DNA of 10,000 bases, taken from contig NZ_JAIWNX010000174.1 of the NCBI RefSeq assembly GCF_020217185.1, positions 1 through 10,000 of the forward strand, in the 5' to 3' direction. Origin of the DNA: Asticcacaulis sp. (GTDB lineage Bacteria; Pseudomonadota; Alphaproteobacteria; Caulobacterales; Caulobacteraceae). Position numbers and translations under genes: made by a program. Below are positions 7,805-10,000 of this stretch, piece after piece. Every line of letters begins with the position of its first letter. Position 1 is the stretch's first letter. A model generated the notes under the pieces. That model was not told the DNA's origin and searched no databases. It saw nothing but the letters and a program-made list of their open reading frames with translations.

Positions 7805-10000
7805 TCAGTAAAGGACCTCTTCCTCGATCTCATCGACGTACTTCTTCTTTTTCGGCTGTTCCTGCGGCGTCGCCTGATTGGACGGCTGCCCGGTCAGGCC
7901 ATCGCGCCACACCTCGGTATAGGGCTTGGGCCCATCCACCACATCGGGGGTGCGCTCGATGGGCTTCGGCTCGGTCCCCGGACGGAAGGCTTCTTCGTGG
8001 CCACGGATGGACACATAGACCGCGTCCTTGGGCTTGCGGAAGTCCTTGACCGGCTTGTTCTTGGTGGCCGCCGCCATGAAGTCGATAAAGATGGGCAGGG
8101 CCGCCGAACCGCCGGTTTCCGACTCCCCCAGAGAGCGGTTGTCGTCAAAGCCAACAAACACCCCGGCCACCAGATCGGGCGTGAAGCCGACGAACCACGC
8201 CGAGCGGTATTCATTGGTCGTGCCGGTCTTGCCGCCCAGCGGGATGCCCAGCGCACTGGCGCGCGCCGCCGTACCGCGCTGCACCACGCCTTGCAGGAAG
8301 GAGTTGATCTGATAGGCGACGATGGGGTCCATCACCTGCTGACCTTCGGGCGTCAGGCGCGGCGATTCCGTGCCGTCAAAGGCGCGGGTACAGCCCGCCG
8401 GGCACTTGCGCTGATCGGCTCGGTAGATGACCTTGCCCTGATAGTCCTGCACCAGTTCGATCAGGTGCGGCTTGATGCGCCGCCCGCCATTGACGAAGGC
8501 CGAATAGGCGGCCGTCAGTTGATAAGGCGTCGTTTCGGTCGAACCCAGCGCGTTCGACAGATAGGGTTCCATACTATCGACCGCACCGTATTGCACGACC
8601 TTGGCCGCCACCGTCTTCATACCCACCTTATCGGCGAGGCGCACGGTCATGGCGTTACGCGACAGCTCAAGCCCTTTGCGCAGGGTTTGCGGCCCGTAAT
8701 AGGTGCGCGAATAATTCTTGGGCGACCACGCCTCGCCATTGGCCCCCTTGAAGGTGATCGGGCCATCGACGACGATGGAGGCCGGTGTGAAGTCGCCTTC
8801 CAGCGCGGTGGCGTAGATGAACGGTTTGATGGCCGAACCCGGCTGACGCTTGGCCTGCGTGGCGCGGTTGAACTTCGACAGCGAGAAGGAGTAACCGCCG
8901 ACCATAGCCACGACACGGCCCGTCCACGGATCAACCGCGACCAGCGCGCCATTGACCGCCGGCACCTGCTTGAGCGCATAGGCCCCCGTGGCGTCGCGCG
9001 CCACATAGATCAGGTCACCGGCCTTGAGCCCTGCCCCGCCCTGCGCCCAAGCCACATCGGAAGCGCGCAAATTGCCATGATTTTCGCCCGCCGGGGCCTC
9101 GGCCAGACGAATGGAGCCACCGGCGCGTTCGACCACAGCGACCTGCCAGTCGGGCCGCTCAAACGGAGCCTTGCGCCGTTCGGGCAGCTTGGCTTCGATA
9201 GCGGCGGCCTCCTGCTGCCAGCCTTCATTGATGCTGCCGATATTGCCCCACGCGCCGCGCCAGCCATGCCGACGGTCATACAGTTCCAGCCCGTCCATCA
9301 GGGCCATACGCGCCGCCGTCTGGAGCTTGGGATCAAGCGTGGTCTTCATATAGTAGCCAGCGGAGTAGATATCTTCTCCGAACAGGGCCTTGGAACGGCG
9401 CTCGACCTCCGAGACAAAGAAGTCGGCATCGCGGTACTTGGCGCGCTGCGGGGCCGACTGCACCACCAGGTCCTCACGCATGGCGGCCTCGGCCTCGGCC
9501 TTGGTCACCCAGCCGACCGACGCCATCTCGCCCAGAATCCAGTTGCGGCGGGCAATGGCCTGATCCTTGCGACGAATGGGATGGTAGTTGTGGGGCCCTT
9601 TGGGCAGGGCCGCCAGATAGGCGGTCTCGGCGAGAGTCAACTGATCGACCGACTTGCCGAAATAGTTATAGGCCGCCGTGCCAATCCCGTTCGAGCGATA
9701 GCCCAGATAGATGTCGTTCAGATAGAGTTCGAGAATCTGTTCCTTGGTCAGCGAGGTTTCCAGCCGCCGCGCCAGAATAAATTCCTTCAGCTTGCGCCCG
9801 ATGGTCCGCTCGTTCGACAACAGGACGTTCTTGGCCACCTGCTGGGTGATGGTCGATCCGCCTTCGAGGCGGCGGCCCTGCACAAAATTGATGACATTCT
9901 TGACCATGGCCCGCGACAGGCCACCGACATCGACGCCGGAATGGTTGAAGAAGTTGCGGTCTTCGGCGGCCAGAAAGGCGCGGCTGACGCGCTCAGGGAT
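7805..10000 (-). CDS. mrcA: penicillin-binding protein 1A, class A (partial, 5' end beyond window)
   Basis: 731 residues are visible; the frame is open to the window edge, so the N-terminal membrane anchor and first residues are missing and the ATG at 9907 is internal. The protein polymerises and cross-links peptidoglycan in the periplasm. The glycosyltransferase domain (GT51) shows catalytic Glu13 (visible numbering) in AAEDRNFFNHSG, GGSTITQQ at 47-54, ARRLETSLTKEQILELYLN and LAALPKGPHNYHP. A middle OB-like region (about 210-350) precedes the transpeptidase domain: Ser389-x-x-Lys392 in PGSAIKPF, Ser447-Arg-Asn449 in LSRNAMT, and Lys591-Thr-Gly in GGKTGTTNEY. All catalytic residues are intact. 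The C-terminus ends in a Pro-rich stretch and a charged KKKKYVDEIEEE tail. It lies 100 bases upstream of prfB, a neighbour pair I recall from many alphaproteobacteria; PBP1A and amidase genes are often together there. Confidence 0.96.
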   Translation of the reverse strand: MPERVSRAFLAAEDRNFFNHSGVDVGGLSRAMVKNVINFVQGRRLEGGSTITQQVAKNVLLSNERTIGRKLKEFILARRLETSLTKEQILELYLNDIYLGYRSNGIGTAAYNYFGKSVDQLTLAETAYLAALPKGPHNYHPIRRKDQAIARRNWILGEMASVGWVTKAEAEAAMREDLVVQSAPQRAKYRDADFFVSEVERRSKALFGEDIYSAGYYMKTTLDPKLQTAARMALMDGLELYDRRHGWRGAWGNIGSINEGWQQEAAAIEAKLPERRKAPFERPDWQVAVVERAGGSIRLAEAPAGENHGNLRASDVAWAQGGAGLKAGDLIYVARDATGAYALKQVPAVNGALVAVDPWTGRVVAMVGGYSFSLSKFNRATQAKRQPGSAIKPFIYATALEGDFTPASIVVDGPITFKGANGEAWSPKNYSRTYYGPQTLRKGLELSRNAMTVRLADKVGMKTVAAKVVQYGAVDSMEPYLSNALGSTETTPYQLTAAYSAFVNGGRRIKPHLIELVQDYQGKVIYRADQRKCPAGCTRAFDGTESPRLTPEGQQVMDPIVAYQINSFLQGVVQRGTAARASALGIPLGGKTGTTNEYRSAWFVGFTPDLVAGVFVGFDDNRSLGESETGGSAALPIFIDFMAAATKNKPVKDFRKPKDAVYVSIRGHEEAFRPGTEPKPIERTPDVVDGPKPYTEVWRDGLTGQPSNQATPQEQPKKKKYVDEIEEEVLY

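Overview
The window reads as chromosomal DNA of an alphaproteobacterium, most likely Caulobacteraceae (Caulobacter or Asticcacaulis type). This rests on my recognition of the RpoB sequence, the high G+C with strongly G/C-biased third codon positions, and an mrcA-prfB gene pair that I recall as common synteny in this group. No alignment could be run, so the genus is an inference. Every convincing gene lies on the minus strand, so transcription runs from high to low coordinates.

In order of transcription: (1) 10000-7805, most of a class A penicillin-binding protein (mrcA/PBP1A), with its N-terminal membrane anchor beyond the window edge. (2) 7704-6582, prfB (peptide chain release factor 2), carrying the classical autoregulatory +1 programmed frameshift at an in-frame UGA (7635-7633) and ending in a clear intrinsic terminator (6577-6548). 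(3) 6527-4400, an accessory block: a small nucleotidyltransferase-fold protein, a secreted right-handed parallel beta-helix protein whose C-terminus looks cut short, a small gene in lower-GC DNA joined to it by an ATGA overlap, and a 28-codon stretch that looks like the orphan C-terminal tail of another gene. (4) 4399-4091, a gene-free leader with two hairpin-forming inverted repeats and a palindrome. (5) 4090-17, complete rpoB (RNA polymerase beta subunit); rpoC would be expected just past position 1.

The housekeeping genes serve transcription (rpoB), translation termination (prfB) and peptidoglycan synthesis (mrcA). The unusual point is the junction: the gene normally expected upstream of rpoB (rplL) is absent and its place is taken by the prfB-linked accessory block. 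The block has signs of rearrangement: truncated 3' ends, a drop in GC to about 50%, and a switch of coding frame near 4490. I see no CRISPR array, IS element, tRNA/rRNA gene or complete defence island. The best candidates for something not yet described are the orphan nucleotidyltransferase and the small gene of the accessory block, and the evidence for a new system is modest.
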